Positions 44,145 through 58,135 of a stretch of 64,000 nt of DNA are shown one piece after another. The translations under genes were made by a program, and so were the position numbers. The notes under the pieces were generated by a model, which worked only from the letters and a program-made list of their open reading frames with translations, made no database searches and was not told the DNA's origin. Position 1 is the stretch's first letter, and the number at the start of each line of letters is the position of its first letter. This DNA comes from Margaritifera margaritifera (taxonomy: Eukaryota; Mollusca; Bivalvia; Unionida; Margaritiferidae). The stretch spans positions 1,594,501 to 1,658,500 of the forward strand of contig JAQPZY010001549.1 of the NCBI GenBank assembly GCA_029931535.1. The letters are read 5' to 3'.

Positions 44145-45492
44145 ATGTGTCATCAAAATAGCACTACGAAATAAATATTGTTTGCTAGGATAAACTCTAC
44201 ACTTCATACTTCCTGTTTCGTCTAAGATGCATTGTTTGATGTAGATAGTTTTTACTTCCATTCTATTAACGGTTTCAGTAACAGGGCTCACTGACAGTTA
44301 ATGTATGGAACACAGATTTCTATGAATCTTAGAGTCCATAGATAATAGAACCTAACGAACATAGGTTAACTCATGGATTGCATGAGAAAATATACATGCA
44401 CCAGTTTTAGAAGGGATATGTATTCATTAATTCATTAACTGGTTGATTTTGGGAACAATCGTAATTGGCAAACAACACACACACACGCAAATTATCTAAT
44501 TGCAAATTGCTTTCAGTACATGTAATCCCTGCAAAAACAGATGAAATCACTTGGTTTGCATGAATTTCGCAGCAGCATTGCCTTTGAAAAATCTTTAGTT
44601 AGAGTAAAAACGACAGTCCCAATATTATCCTGTGTTAATTTAACCGTTTCAGCCTGTTTCTTACTCCTTTCACACATTCACATGAAAATATACGAAGGAT
44701 TTATAACTATTTTCTCTTTTCATATGCTTATTTTATTGTTGCAGCCAAGTTCTTTAATTGCTTTGTGCATTTAAACATTTTTATTCTCTCTCCCTTTCCA
44801 TGAGTTGTTTATCTTTACTAAAACAAACTACATGGATTCCTCTATTGCGGAAAATTAACATCATTTTGAAACTGAATATATGTGAGATTGCCATCTAAAG
44901 CTACTGTCCTGATCATACTTTGATTTGATGACGCATATATTGTCTGGTTCATTATCTCTCTTCACACTCATCAATATTAAGTGAGGAAGTGAAGAGAGCG
45001 AACTATCAGACTAACCACATCCCTTTTAAACACACTGAGATACTGCATGTCGCCATCAACAACTCTGTCATCACTCTTCCTGCAGCCGAAGTTACAAGTT
45101 CGCTTCCGTTCCTGCTGACACTGCCTGTTTATTACTGCTTCTAAATGTGGTATTACAGAGAGCCGATGCGCGTTGTTTGTCTCCCCCGTTTGTGAAGGTT
45201 CTCTAATTTTAACACAAAAGTGTCAGAATTAAGTTTAGTATCTATATCCTTGCTATGATAAAAATTATACATCTCTACATTCTATAATGCTGACATGGAA
45301 CTAAATACGAGAGAGCGTGTTATAGCTATCTAGAATGTATCATCCGTCATACTGCTGTTCCCTATAGGTTGTGAACCATGCATGCCAGTCTAGAGAATTA
45401 CGATTCTCGACTACGATATAACAGAACAGACAGTTTCTTGAGATTTTGAATACCTTGTTGAAATTGGCGGAGAGACATCTGAGTGCCAAAGC
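44145..45492 (+). promoter_or_regulatory. 5' flank of the intact receptor gene
   Basis: Conserved with the split copy at 13,310-14,197 plus 33,410-34,543 and, for its first part, with 50,205-51,100. Conservation in several copies suggests that it includes the promoter and 5' untranslated region. No TATA box could be assigned with confidence. The stretch CTTAGAGTCCATAGATAATA (about 44,328) corresponds to the Polinton insertion site of the other copy. Confidence 0.5.
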
Positions 45493-45553
45493 ATGGATAT
45501 TGTAATCAGGATATGCGTTTGTCTCATGTTGCTTGGAATAGGTGATACAAAAG
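45493..45553 (+). CDS. Receptor exon 1: signal peptide
   Basis: ATG 45,493 opens a 20-residue hydrophobic leader ([15 protein letters not shown] core), ending in phase 1 at AAAG|GTAAGT. Confidence 0.75.
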
Positions 45554-48500
45554 GTAAGTAATTAAACGATCTAGTAGAATATTTTGAATGTAGCTAACAA
45601 ATAAATATGGAACTCGTAATAAAACTCAGAATAAGACTTTACTCTAAATGTTGACTTAAATGTAAAGGAGTAGAACAATTAAGACATCAAAAAGTTCATT
45701 ACGATATGTAATTAGACAGGTTGAGTTTTCTTTGCTATGAAAACCCTGACGCCATTGTGAAAGGGGGGGGGGGGGGTTAATGTTACCTGTGGTCACATTG
45801 ACTTTTCTGTTGAGGAAACTGTATTTTATTGGAATAAATATGGCTGATTGGCCTTGTTAACTACCTGACACGGGTCATAGTATAATATAAATAGTGCATA
45901 GAATAATAGTTTTGCAAATTGATCGTACGTTAATTTAAAAGAAGTTTGAAATATATGTAGAAATGGAATTAAGTAAATTAAAGCAGATAATAAAAGATAA
46001 AAAAGACCGAATTAATGCGCGTAGATTCATAACATTTCCAGTATGTATGTATGTATGTATGCATGTATGTATGTATGTATGTATGTATGTATGTATGTAT
46101 GTATGTATGTATGTATGTATGTATGTATGTATGTATGTATGAATTTAAGGATGGATATAAATGTCCACGCATTTAAGACTTATATCACTTCAGAATTTCA
46201 ATAAATCAATAGAAATATCGTTATCACACTTCAAACATATTTCAAACGATACTTTTTTGCAGAATGCAAACCTAAGGCATATGCTAAGGGAGAAAATGCA
46301 ACTGTACGTATTGATGAGCTTCAAATTAATGGAACAAAAGTCTTAGAAATAACCTTCTCTGGCTACACCAGTAAGCTACATGTCACGAATGTGATGCTGT
46401 ATGACCCAACAAAGAACCAATCTGACTACGAATCTATTAATAGAAATTACACTGGCCGCATAAATAAGACCAAAATGAACAATGGTAGTCTCAGTTTTCT
46501 CCTACTAAATGTCAGTTTTTTGGACAGTGGAAATTACACAGTCTTCGAAGATTCTCTGGAAAAAGGGAATACAAGTATTATTGTTCCCCGTAAGTTTTCT
46601 TAGTATCTTGCATGCAATGTCGCCAGAACTGGGGCTGTCAGTGCTTTTTAAAAATCTTACGAATAATTAGCTTGATGCCCGCTCAACTCATCTTCTAAAG
46701 GCTATCATGTGCCCATGGGAGTCTCCGCTCTCTCCCCCTTTGTTCTTGGCTACCTATCCCTTTGTTCCGACGCCCTTGGAATGGTAGACACACCGATTAC
46801 TCAAAATACATTTCCGCTTGAAGTGACAAGTACTCTACATTCATTATTAGGAATCAATAATAAGTAATCGCTCTGATATCTCCTTCAGTAATTTGTATTA
46901 AACATTATTTTAAGGAAAAGTACACTATCTATTTGTTTCCTTCCTACGCGAGATTAAAGGTCAAGGTCACTCTACCAGAGCATAGGGTCCATTTACAGCT
47001 GAGTCGAATGAATCTTACAAGGTTAACCTGCTTTGCATTGGGTCCATTTACAGTTGGCGCCTTTAAATCAAGCAACATTAACCGTCTGGTGAATTCTAGT
47101 AACTATTTATAACTAGTTTCGACGTCTGGATCCACAAGGTTAAGTGCTCTCCTCCAATGCAAACAGATATTTATTATGGTAAGGAAGATGTTGAACACTA
47201 TATTTGCTATTGCCCCTTATTTAATACTCAATAATCGCTGCCATTTCATTTCTATTCTATCTGTCAGCTTACTCCTTATGTACGCTGGATTTTCCGTGGA
47301 ACTAAGGAACGATACATACTCTGTAGTTTTCCTAAATGTTCAGAAATAGTTATATTCTAAGTACTAAATTTATCAAATAAACAAAATGGACAATAGTGGT
47401 TGTAACCAGTGAAATGTCTTTCTCGCTTTCTCCTTTTCTCCCTCAATTATTTATTGTTGATTTACCAAATTATACAAAATATATATTTCTTTTGCTTTGC
47501 TTTGAAATTGTATGTCTTTCTTCAATGTTGACGTAACTGTCAGATATGCTCAAGTATTTGTCATTTTTGGAGCTATTGGTACATTTTGGGAGAGGACCTA
47601 GATGAGTTAGTTATTATTTGACAAAACAACAACTAAATATGTTTAAAAGCAACCCCAAACCAGCCTATTATTATAGTAATTCCCTCGATCAGAACGTTGG
47701 GAGAAAGATAAGATTCAGAATGAAATAATGTATACAAAAATGGACAGATACTGAAATTGTTTTAAAGGTTATCACACTATTTACTACTAAAATAAAACAT
47801 TCGGGTTAAGAGATTGTTTTGTTATAACTCATTTTATTTTATTTTTTTAGGTCAAATACTACCTGGACGAAACAGTGGATCGACGATCCTTCCGTTCATG
47901 TGTAATAAAACGAACATATCTTCTATTAAAATTGAGATGATAAAACCTGAACGTTTTCTTGTTGTAATATATGATGTGACACGGGGAAACTGTACAGAGT
48001 TTGGAAATCTGTATATGGATCGAATCGAAAGCTGTTTATTGAGTGAAAACAGTTTCTCTTTCACCATTCAAAAAGTATCATGGTTGGACAAGGCCATGTA
48101 TGTTGCGTGGGATGACAAGAGTTTCCTTTTAGATTCAGTATTTTTGGACATTCAAGGTAAATTTTTCATGCGAATGAAATGAACGATTTATACTCTTGGC
48201 TCGAAGAATATTACATAGTACTGGATTACATTTTCCATAACAAAACATATGCCGATCTTATAATCTGACGAATCCAATGTCAGAGAAATGTTTCCCGAAA
48301 TCGAGATTTTGCATTATCTTACTTATGATACTTCTGAAAATATTTTAATTTTTATAAGAGGTAGATATCATAGAAGGAATGAAAAATTAACTAAACAGTC
48401 TTTGAATCGTCCACTAGGGAGTCCTTTTATTTTTGAAAAACTAATCAAGAAATTCCTCTAATGAAGAGAAATCTTTAATATTTCGTCAAAGATAAATAAA

Positions 48501-51500
48501 GTCGGAATCATGTCAAGAGAGTAAGTGATATTATGGCAGTATTTTAATTCTTGATTCATGTTTGATATTCAGTGAAAATAAAAATAAAAAACATGAATAC
48601 AAATATTGAAACAATCTCATGATGAGGAAGAAGATTATTTGAGATATATTAGTGAAACCGATATCAGGACCGGTAATCTTAAGGCGTTTTGGGCATGGTT
48701 GTTGATTTGAAGCTTATTTTTTTTTCAAAGGTAATGTCGATAGCTTCAGTCAAAATGAAGGAAGGCTACCGAACCTAAAGAATACTTTATTTTATTTTGC
48801 GTACTCATACATTAATCTTAGGGAATTGGATGCCTCTATACACTTTTATCATCATTTGGAGACTCTGAGAAGCTCGAATAAATCGCACAAACCAGAGTAA
48901 AGATAAAAAATATTAGAAGTGTGCGATATTTAAATATTGAAATTGCTGAAGTGCCTTTGATTAACACGACGGTTATGCCAATCTCTCTCTCTCTCTCTCT
49001 GTGTAAAATTGTAAGATGGCACCTTAAAAATATAATGGCATTATACACTTTCAAAGAATATAACAATAGAGTTTTTATATTTTTCACCAACCAATATTTG
49101 TTTGAACAGGTTAATTGTATTTACATTCCTTAAAGTGATTGCATGTCCGGCCCATACGCAGTAAGTGTAAGTAGTATCTCGTTTTAATTTTGTCTGTACG
49201 TATATTCATCCCTTGATCTTTTTGTCTGCTTATGTATTTTACTACAGAAATCACCTTAGCTGCTGAACGAAATAAGAATCAGTAAATCAAATTTTTAAAA
49301 TAGTTTAGTTTGTAAGAAAAATAACTGAATAGGTTTACAAATGTCTTGGGTTATTTTTATAGGATTATAACCCTTGCGTGACTGAGAAATGAAGTGTATG
49401 TTGATCCAGATATTTCTAATAAAATATGATAGTTTCATTTATTTATTGTTTCAGTATTCAGTTTGTGATTTAATATGTACGATGATAAGCATGTTTATGT
49501 GCAGTATTCTGTCTCATTCTTTGAATTTTCTCTTGATCGGCATATAGACACTGCTTTGGGGTACGCTTCTTTGCCTTACAAACAAGTCCATTCAAGATTT
49601 CTTGCACCATCAACCCTTTAACAAAATAAAAAGTTAAAACGGACTACCAACAAATACATTCAATGAAGTGAAAAAAAAAAAAAAAAAATGAGTTAATTTC
49701 GACATTTTCTGCATGCGATAAATGTGATAATGACCGGAGTTAGAATGAATCTTTCAGGAATTCGTCTCTCCCCTTCCGTTTATTTATTTTATTTTATTTT
49801 CGTTTAGAAGACACAGCAAAATCAAGCCTGGAAACTACACAAGGGTATGTCACCTTACCATCTACTGAAAATGGATCCCCTGATTCATCGAAGTTTGAAA
49901 AGGAAAATTGTAAGTAGAGAATAAAAAAGTAGTGTTTTGAACATTTTTTTCTAACTGTAAATTAAAATGAAATAAAAGAACGATTTAAACGAAATAAATT
50001 AAATAAAGATATAAATATATACAGAATTTAAAACGGGTTAAGTTTAATGTAATTAATATACAACGTAGATCTTTATAGCTTTTTTCAAACATGGTCAATT
50101 ATATCTGCATTAAGATGGTTGAAATGTAAAGTGTATTGTTTATAATAGAATAAAATGAACATGTCTTCTACCTCCCAATGACACTAGTTTTATGTGAAAC
50201 TTGCTATTTTATTTACCTACATTTCCTTGCTTTTGTCTAAGAGTCATTGTTTGATGTATATAGTTTTCAGTTCATATCTATAACGGCTTTAGTCAAGCAA
50301 CTTCTTTTGACATGGTGATTCATTGTTTTGAAGATCATTGTTAATCCTATTCTACAAAATGTTTACTCTGTGAAAATTAAAATATATTGGGTTTCATTTT
50401 TATTTCTGCTAGTTTTACTCAGATTGCTTTCAGTACGGACAGCTTGATTAGGTCATGTCCAGTCAGTCCGTCTTTCTGCATATCCGTACGTCCGTCCTTC
50501 CCGACGCAATTAGCAAGATTGCGCAAAATCATTTCGTAGGCAAATAAATTAGGGAAGGTATGTTGCATGCATATACAGATGAACTGATTAGATTTTCATG
50601 TCACTTCAGCTATTTGTTTATTATTTTGTTTAGAATAAATCCTGAAGCTTTTTGGGGACTGAGCCTTTTTGATTGCAGTGCAACTATATGTTTTAGAAAC
50701 ACAAATGTAGTTTTCCTTTATGTAACTTTTAATTGACACCTTCATCCATATCTAATCATTATCCACGGCAACTTGAAAACTAAAGCTCTATTTAGGAAAA
50801 TGTACAAATCCTATGCACATTTACCAGTCCTAAATTGTTGAACAAAAATGTGAACCTTTCTCTAATTTCCGTTGCTTATACTTCTTGTATATAATATACC
50901 AAATAAATACAGATACAGTAAACTTAAAAAGCCAGCGAGTGCTTGCCACAACGTATGTTTATTGAATTCTGGCCGTCAGAGTATAAAATGATTTTTCTAT
51001 GAATGTATTGGCAATGTTAGTCTTTATAACCTATAGCATTAATCTGTTTTTGAGAAGGAAAATGTATTTTGTTTCCATAAAATTCTTAATTGATTACTTA
51101 TAAATCCTACGAATGCTTTTAGTACTTGCAACATAGCAAAATCACATAGTCTGCATGAGCATTACTACAGTCATCTGAGTATATCTCTCTGTGGAATCTT
51201 ATGAACGCATAAAGAATTTATATGGTATGTCCATTAGCTTGACACCTGCAAATAATAGAATATAACAGAGGACTCATTACACTGAGGGGATATTGGACTG
51301 TACAATTTTAAATGCATTGATCTGTTTAGCTAAGGATAAGCACCACTGAATAATGGACCATTGTTCTTACCCAAAGACTCATAGCGCAACAAAATCAGTT
51401 AAAACAAATAGATATAAAATAATAATAAACAATTTATCTTTCTAGTTAAGTTGAGCTAACGTGAAAATCTGCTTCAGCAACGCCAAACAATAAGCTAGTA

Positions 51501-52235
51501 CAATGTAAGCAAAGTGAGTTGCCTCCCGTACACTTTAATGAACTGAATTAGTATCACTGTACATAGATTTTTTTATTCGCCTGATAGGTCCCATGACTTT
51601 TACATTATTTTGCATTTTCCTTAATGTTAATGTACAGCTTGAAAATAGTAAAACGTTGTCACAATTGTACCAAGAAAAAATTTATTTAAACTTACAGGTA
51701 TTACAACACAGTTCAGTTGAAAAATAAACCCAACTTGACAAGTATAGAAATGAAAATAAAAATAAAACAAAGTGGCAGTCATAGACTGATATACATGAAA
51801 TAACTAATAAGGTTTGAAGTTACTTTCTTAGACATGACATTTATTTACTATGGGTCATCAGTAATTTAAATCCTGTAGCATATATTTCCTAACAAAAACT
51901 CTGATCTCAAATGCAGATTGCTGCAGGCCGATGCAAAATTCTGAAACCTGGTGGGCATTTTAATGCAAAGACTTGTAGTGTGGTTCAAAACAAAATTTAA
52001 GCAGCTCTGTTCACAGATGCTTTTGAATGGAAATTGAATACTTGTTAACTTGTTATCGATCTCAGTTTTGTACAATGTAATGAAGTAAGAATCGACCGTT
52101 GCTGCCTCAAACTGAAGCAGCTTTGCATCTCAGACGGAGTTGTGTAACTACATTAGGCATCCTTACCCTGTTCTGTGGAGAAGCCTCAATTTTCTGTATC
52201 AATTAAGACAACATTCTATTGACCAATCATATTCC

Positions 52236-52294
<59 letters not shown>

Positions 52295-55289
52295 GGTTAT
52301 TATATACTGACTTGAACAATATGGATGTTTGTTGTACGAATTCCTGTTGTGTTCAAAAACCTGTATTGCACGAGACGCCATACAGGTTACTGTATAATAA
52401 CCTCTTATTATTATACACCTACTATAGTTGAACCAATCATAATCTTTCATTTATACCATGTGACTGGCTAGTATAATTATATACTGTACAGTTTCCGAAT
52501 CTAACTCACGCGCATAGGCTATATTGAATATATTTTTGTCATACTCTATAATCTGTATCCATTTCGATTTTGCAGTCTTTTGCAGTATGAATCTACCATT
52601 TCAGCCACAAACTGAAGTAGCTTTTGGATTTCACCCTAAGTTTTGTATCTTCATTAGGTTGTATTTCCCTGTTTTGTAGTCAACTTTCAATGGCCTATAT
52701 CAATTTTGTCAACGAGACACTGCCCACCCATAGTCGACATAGATATATCTCTATCTTGGTTTCCCACACATTTAAATGCATCATAATTTGTGGTAGCTTT
52801 TTAAGTTTAAAAATTTAACCGGTGTAAATTTACGAAACTGTGGTGTCGTACCTCACTGCTTCATGTGAAGCCCTTTTACCGTTGTTAGTGCTCAAAATGG
52901 TGTTTGTAACTCCCCGTTTATCAGGATTTCCAACTCCTAATACAAGGTATTAGAGACCGAATTATGCTTGATATCATTTCGTGTTTAGCGGTAATATCTG
53001 TACCTTTCTATATTCTGTGATCATGGAGTGGAGCTAAACAGGTGTGTGTATGTTTTAACCATCTAGAATGTAAAAAATAATTTTGTTTGACAACAAAATA
53101 GACTATTATTTGAGACTGTAAATTACCTTCTTACCCTTTGAACAAATTGTGCAGCGTAAGATGAATGCAATATTATAGACACTGAAACGAAGATATGCAT
53201 TTTCTCTCAAGTAATTTTGAATAGATCATGCTGAAGTTAAGTCAAAGACAAGATTTAGTGCATGCTTCGATTGTTTTATAAAATTGTAATAAATTCATAA
53301 TATTCTGATACGAAGAGATCTCTATCATTGCTGACTTAACTACTGAAGGTATGGAATGTGGGAGATTTAAAATATGCATCATGACATACAGGTCAATAGG
53401 TTTGATTAAAGCTAAATGCTTTAAGTAATGTGCTTCATTCGATTTATTATAAAGTTGCAAAACTAGAAATTGAAAATAAAAATTTTCAAACATGTGCCAG
53501 ATGGACATCAACGTAAATGAAAGCATATTGCTGATATTATTTTGATATAAAACGAAACATAATTAAAAACGTCAATATGTAAATAAATGTATTCACAATA
53601 TAAAAAATATGTTAAATAATTACCTCTATTATTTCAAAAATGGGTTGCAAAACAAACATATTTTATCTTTCCACTAAATTATATATAAAATTCTTATTAT
53701 TGCATCTGATTCTTACACCCATCTCCCTAAAGGCAATTTATTTACCACAATGAAAATAATTTTAAAATAAAAATATATTTCTTTTAAAACAAACAAAAAT
53801 CTTAACTGACGCAGATGTCGTGATATTATCTTTAACTTTATATAAATTAGATGCAGATCATACTTTTCATTAACTACCAAATTGCATTCTTGTTAATGTG
53901 CAAAGTTGGCACCTTTAAATGATCTACTTGTGAATACAGACGTGGGATATTAATTACTTTACTAAAATGCATTCTTGACAATGCACAAAGTTGACTATTT
54001 TTACGTGTTCTACATTAATAATAGTTCAAATACATATTCTACTACACCCGACCAAATTGTCCCAGACACTCGACCAAACTGACTCAGAATACTCGACCAA
54101 ATTAACCCAGAACACTGAATCAAACTCGAAAACTGACATGTCTCTTTTGATAGATCAAAATCTGTCCAATCTGAACACCGGCGATTTTATGGTCCTAGTT
54201 CAACTCAACTGTTCGAACCAGTAATGAAAAGATATAATAATGCAGCCAACATTATCCAGTTTGCTTTTATCTCGAAGAAGTATTGTGCACACATGAGTTG
54301 TAATACGATCGAAACTAATAACACAAATTATTTTATCAAAACGCTTTTTATGATGAATTCTATTGAGGCTATCAGCTAATTGTTTGGTTTATCTGAAAGA
54401 GAACCAAAGAAAAAGTTTGAAAGAGCAGCATACATTACAAAAAAGTTTGAAACAAGATGTGGATAACATTTTAACATTCCAGTATGTATGTACATACATA
54501 CATACATACATACATACATACATACATACATACATACATACATACATACATACATACATACATAGATAGAGTCTACATATCCGCTGGGATCTAGGATTTG
54601 GATTACTTGGATTTTCTAGAAATCAATCGGAATAGTGTTATCACATTTTAGATATATGTCAAACAAGTATTACATTTCCTTGCAGATTGTAAATGGACGA
54701 CACATGTTCAGGGCGATAACGTCAATATGAGCATTGATGAACTTCACACTAATGGAAACTGGAGTTTGGAAATAAACTTCTCCGGTTACAGTAGTAAGCT
54801 ACACGTTACAAATGTGATGCTGAGTGACCCAAAGAAGGACCAAAATGACAGCGGATCTGTTAATAAACAATACACTGGTCAGATACAAATGACTGTATTA
54901 AACAACAGCAGTCAAAGCTTTTTGCTATTGAATGTAACTTTTGTTCACAATGGAGACTTGAAAGTTTTTGAAAATTCCTGTGAGAAAAGAAACGCAAGTA
55001 TTCTTGTCCTACGTAAGTACTCATAACACCTTCCTTTAATAACAAGAAAAATAATTTTATCAAGATAGATGTATGCCAGCATTTGTGTTGCATTTAAGTT
55101 TTATGTATCACAGTTAAGGACAGAGGTACAGACAAATATAGTACCACCATAATTACTTGGCTAATCTACTATCACAACTCTGAATGATAACAAATCACCA
55201 TTATTTTAAAATCCCGTCTGTAATTAGCGAAAGAAAAAGTTTTGTTAGGGCTGAAAACTATTAAAAGATTTTATATGCACACACACACA

Positions 55290-55363
<74 letters not shown>

Positions 55364-58068
55364 TATATACACACATATGTATCTACATATAACCTTCAGA
55401 AGGATTCGTAGCAAGTTCCTGAAAATGAATCAAAGAGTGGAGCGTCACCAGACTAGTTTTATCACTATGGACACCATGGCTATATGACCCTCTTGATCTA
55501 ATTATTCATTGGATTAAATGTAGTTTTGAATGAGACGCTTTGACAGTCTTCTTACATCAAAATTTTTTAAAAATTTTGGAGATGTATTTTGACTGATACC
55601 AAAGTTAAAGAAACTGAAAAAAATTTCATAGGTCTGCGCACTTCAAATTCCAGCATTTTTAAAATCCTAAACTTAAAGAAAAGTATACTATACTAATAAG
55701 AATACATACTCCGATGCGTCATTTTAGTTTAAAAATCAGTACATTTAGCAAATAGATTAAAAAATTTTCTCTTTCTCGTTGCATAGTAATCAATCCTTTC
55801 GTGTGTGTCAAAACGTGTTAGACTGAACGTCACGATAACCCATGACTATTTAACGGTATGCCGGAAAAATTATGTACTTAACTTAAAAATGCCTTTAAGA
55901 GCGGTAATGAATAAATGTTTTCATTTGTTTCGGTACATAGTAATTATCTTTCAAAAGTATTACGATAACAAATCTGCTTGTTCTTTTTGCTGATGTTAAA
56001 AAACCTGCCGTAAACTGGACATTTATTTTTTAGCATGCTTCTACTGTAAGCATGAAGAGTCCCTTGAAGGAACAGACGCACGACTGGCTGAAAAGACTGC
56101 CCAGAAATTCAAGATCAAACAATTTCTTCGTTTTGATTGTTGAGTGTCGAACCATTGTTGATATTCTTGAGCGAAAACAAGATTTTCAAGCTGACCGTAG
56201 TGGCGGTCATATTGGATGTAAGATCGGCACCAAGTTAATTTAGGACTAGTTAGACATAAGAAGAAATATTTTGGTGTAAATGCCATGTCGATATGACCAT
56301 TTGTTCAGTATGAGTAGCGATAACAAGATTTTCAAGATGGCCAATATTGTGACTCTTTTGGATGTCAAAATCGGCATCGTTTTCATTTAGGACCAACAAG
56401 ACACCATGCAAAGTTTTCTGGTGAAAACTCCATCTCCAACTAGACGTCAATAGAAATCTTTTTAGTGTAAACTCTATGCTGATTTGGCCTTCCGTAGCGA
56501 TGTAAAGAATTTATAGATGCCGCTGTATCGGCCATATTGGATGTCCGAGCAGCACAGTTTTCACTTAGGACCAACTAGATCTTATGATAAATGTGTGCAT
56601 AAAGCTTCATACCAATATTCCCAGTAGTTTGCCAAGGTACACCGGACACCAGACGACAGACAACGGACGACTGACGAAAGTCCATCACATAAGCTTTTCC
56701 GGTTTATGGGTAGGTAAGCTAAAAATCAGTATCTATCTTTCCTACGCGAGATGGGTACGGGTTATGGCCTTACCTTTCATACTGATAGATCATGAAGCGG
56801 TAGCTTATTTCAGGTTACATGGAGCAAAGCGGTAACCTCCCAGTGGATGCCGATGCCCGGTAGAATTTTTGACGACTGGAACTAGTAACCATAGCTGCCC
56901 AGGATATGCTGGGACCCATTTGCTGATGGAAGACTGTGTTAGGCAAGATTTACTGCACAGTGGATGCTAGTATCCATAAACAGACTTGCAACAAGATCCA
57001 GGAAGTATAAGCGATTAGTTCCAATAGCAAATGGCAGTGGCGTGCGCGGGACTCCAACCTACAACCACTTTTATCCAGATTCTACAGCGTCTATCTTAGG
57101 TGACACAACCTCGGAGTATTTCAAAAATAATTGTTTCAAAAATGTCTGGTATAGCGAACTTAACTTCAGGAATACAATAATGTCTTTATTAAAGAGAACA
57201 GATTTGTGAACTGAAATTTGTTTTTAATGTTTATGCACTAATATTTATTAATAATACTAGCATTCGTGATATTTTCCTTATTATAGACTCAATTTATTTG
57301 ATTCCCTTTGTAGGTAGAAGATTGGTTCAACAAGACGGTGACTCGGGGACACTGCCGTTCATGTGTAATAAAACGAACATATATTCGATTAAAAATGATA
57401 TGATGCAAACTAATGTTGCCTCTCCTGTGGTAACGATTAATGTGACACAGGGTAACTGTACCTATGTTGCACAAAGGTATTCGGCTCGGATACAAATCTG
57501 TGTATTCAGTAGAAATAACGATCTGTTCACCGTTCGAGAAGTATCATTGTTAGAGAAGGCCACGTCTGATGCCTGTGATGCCAAAGAGTTTCTTTTGGAT
57601 TCGATATTGATCGATGTTCAAGGTTCAGGCTTGGAAACTACAAATGAGCAGCATACAGCTGGGACACACTCTACAAATGATTCATTAAGCTCCTATATTG
57701 CAAGTAGTACGTATGAAAGAAAAATGCAAATTATGGAGTAGAATAATATCTTTTTTCCCAGATTTCCATGTGAAATAAATAAATAAATAAATACAAATGA
57801 AAAGACCTATTATGTTCAATGCAATAGAAATGAAACGTACCGTTTTAATGTTTTTTATGTTCAGCAATAATAATATATCGCCAAAGCTATTCGTGGAATG
57901 TATTTTGTATTGTTGCAATGAACTGAAATGAATATGTGTCCTGTCTCCAAATTGCACTTTTTATATGTAATGCATGCTATTTTATTTATTTACCAGATAA
58001 TTGTTATTTAGGGACAGCCATGTAATATATCTATAGATAAGTTTAGCCGCGTCACTTCAAATAGCTTT

Positions 58069-58135
<67 letters not shown>

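Noticed and set aside
45978..46172. Tyr-Ile-His-Thr repeat ORF (and a similar one at 54,363-54,569)
   Set aside because: Direct translation of GTAT/CATA microsatellites in introns.
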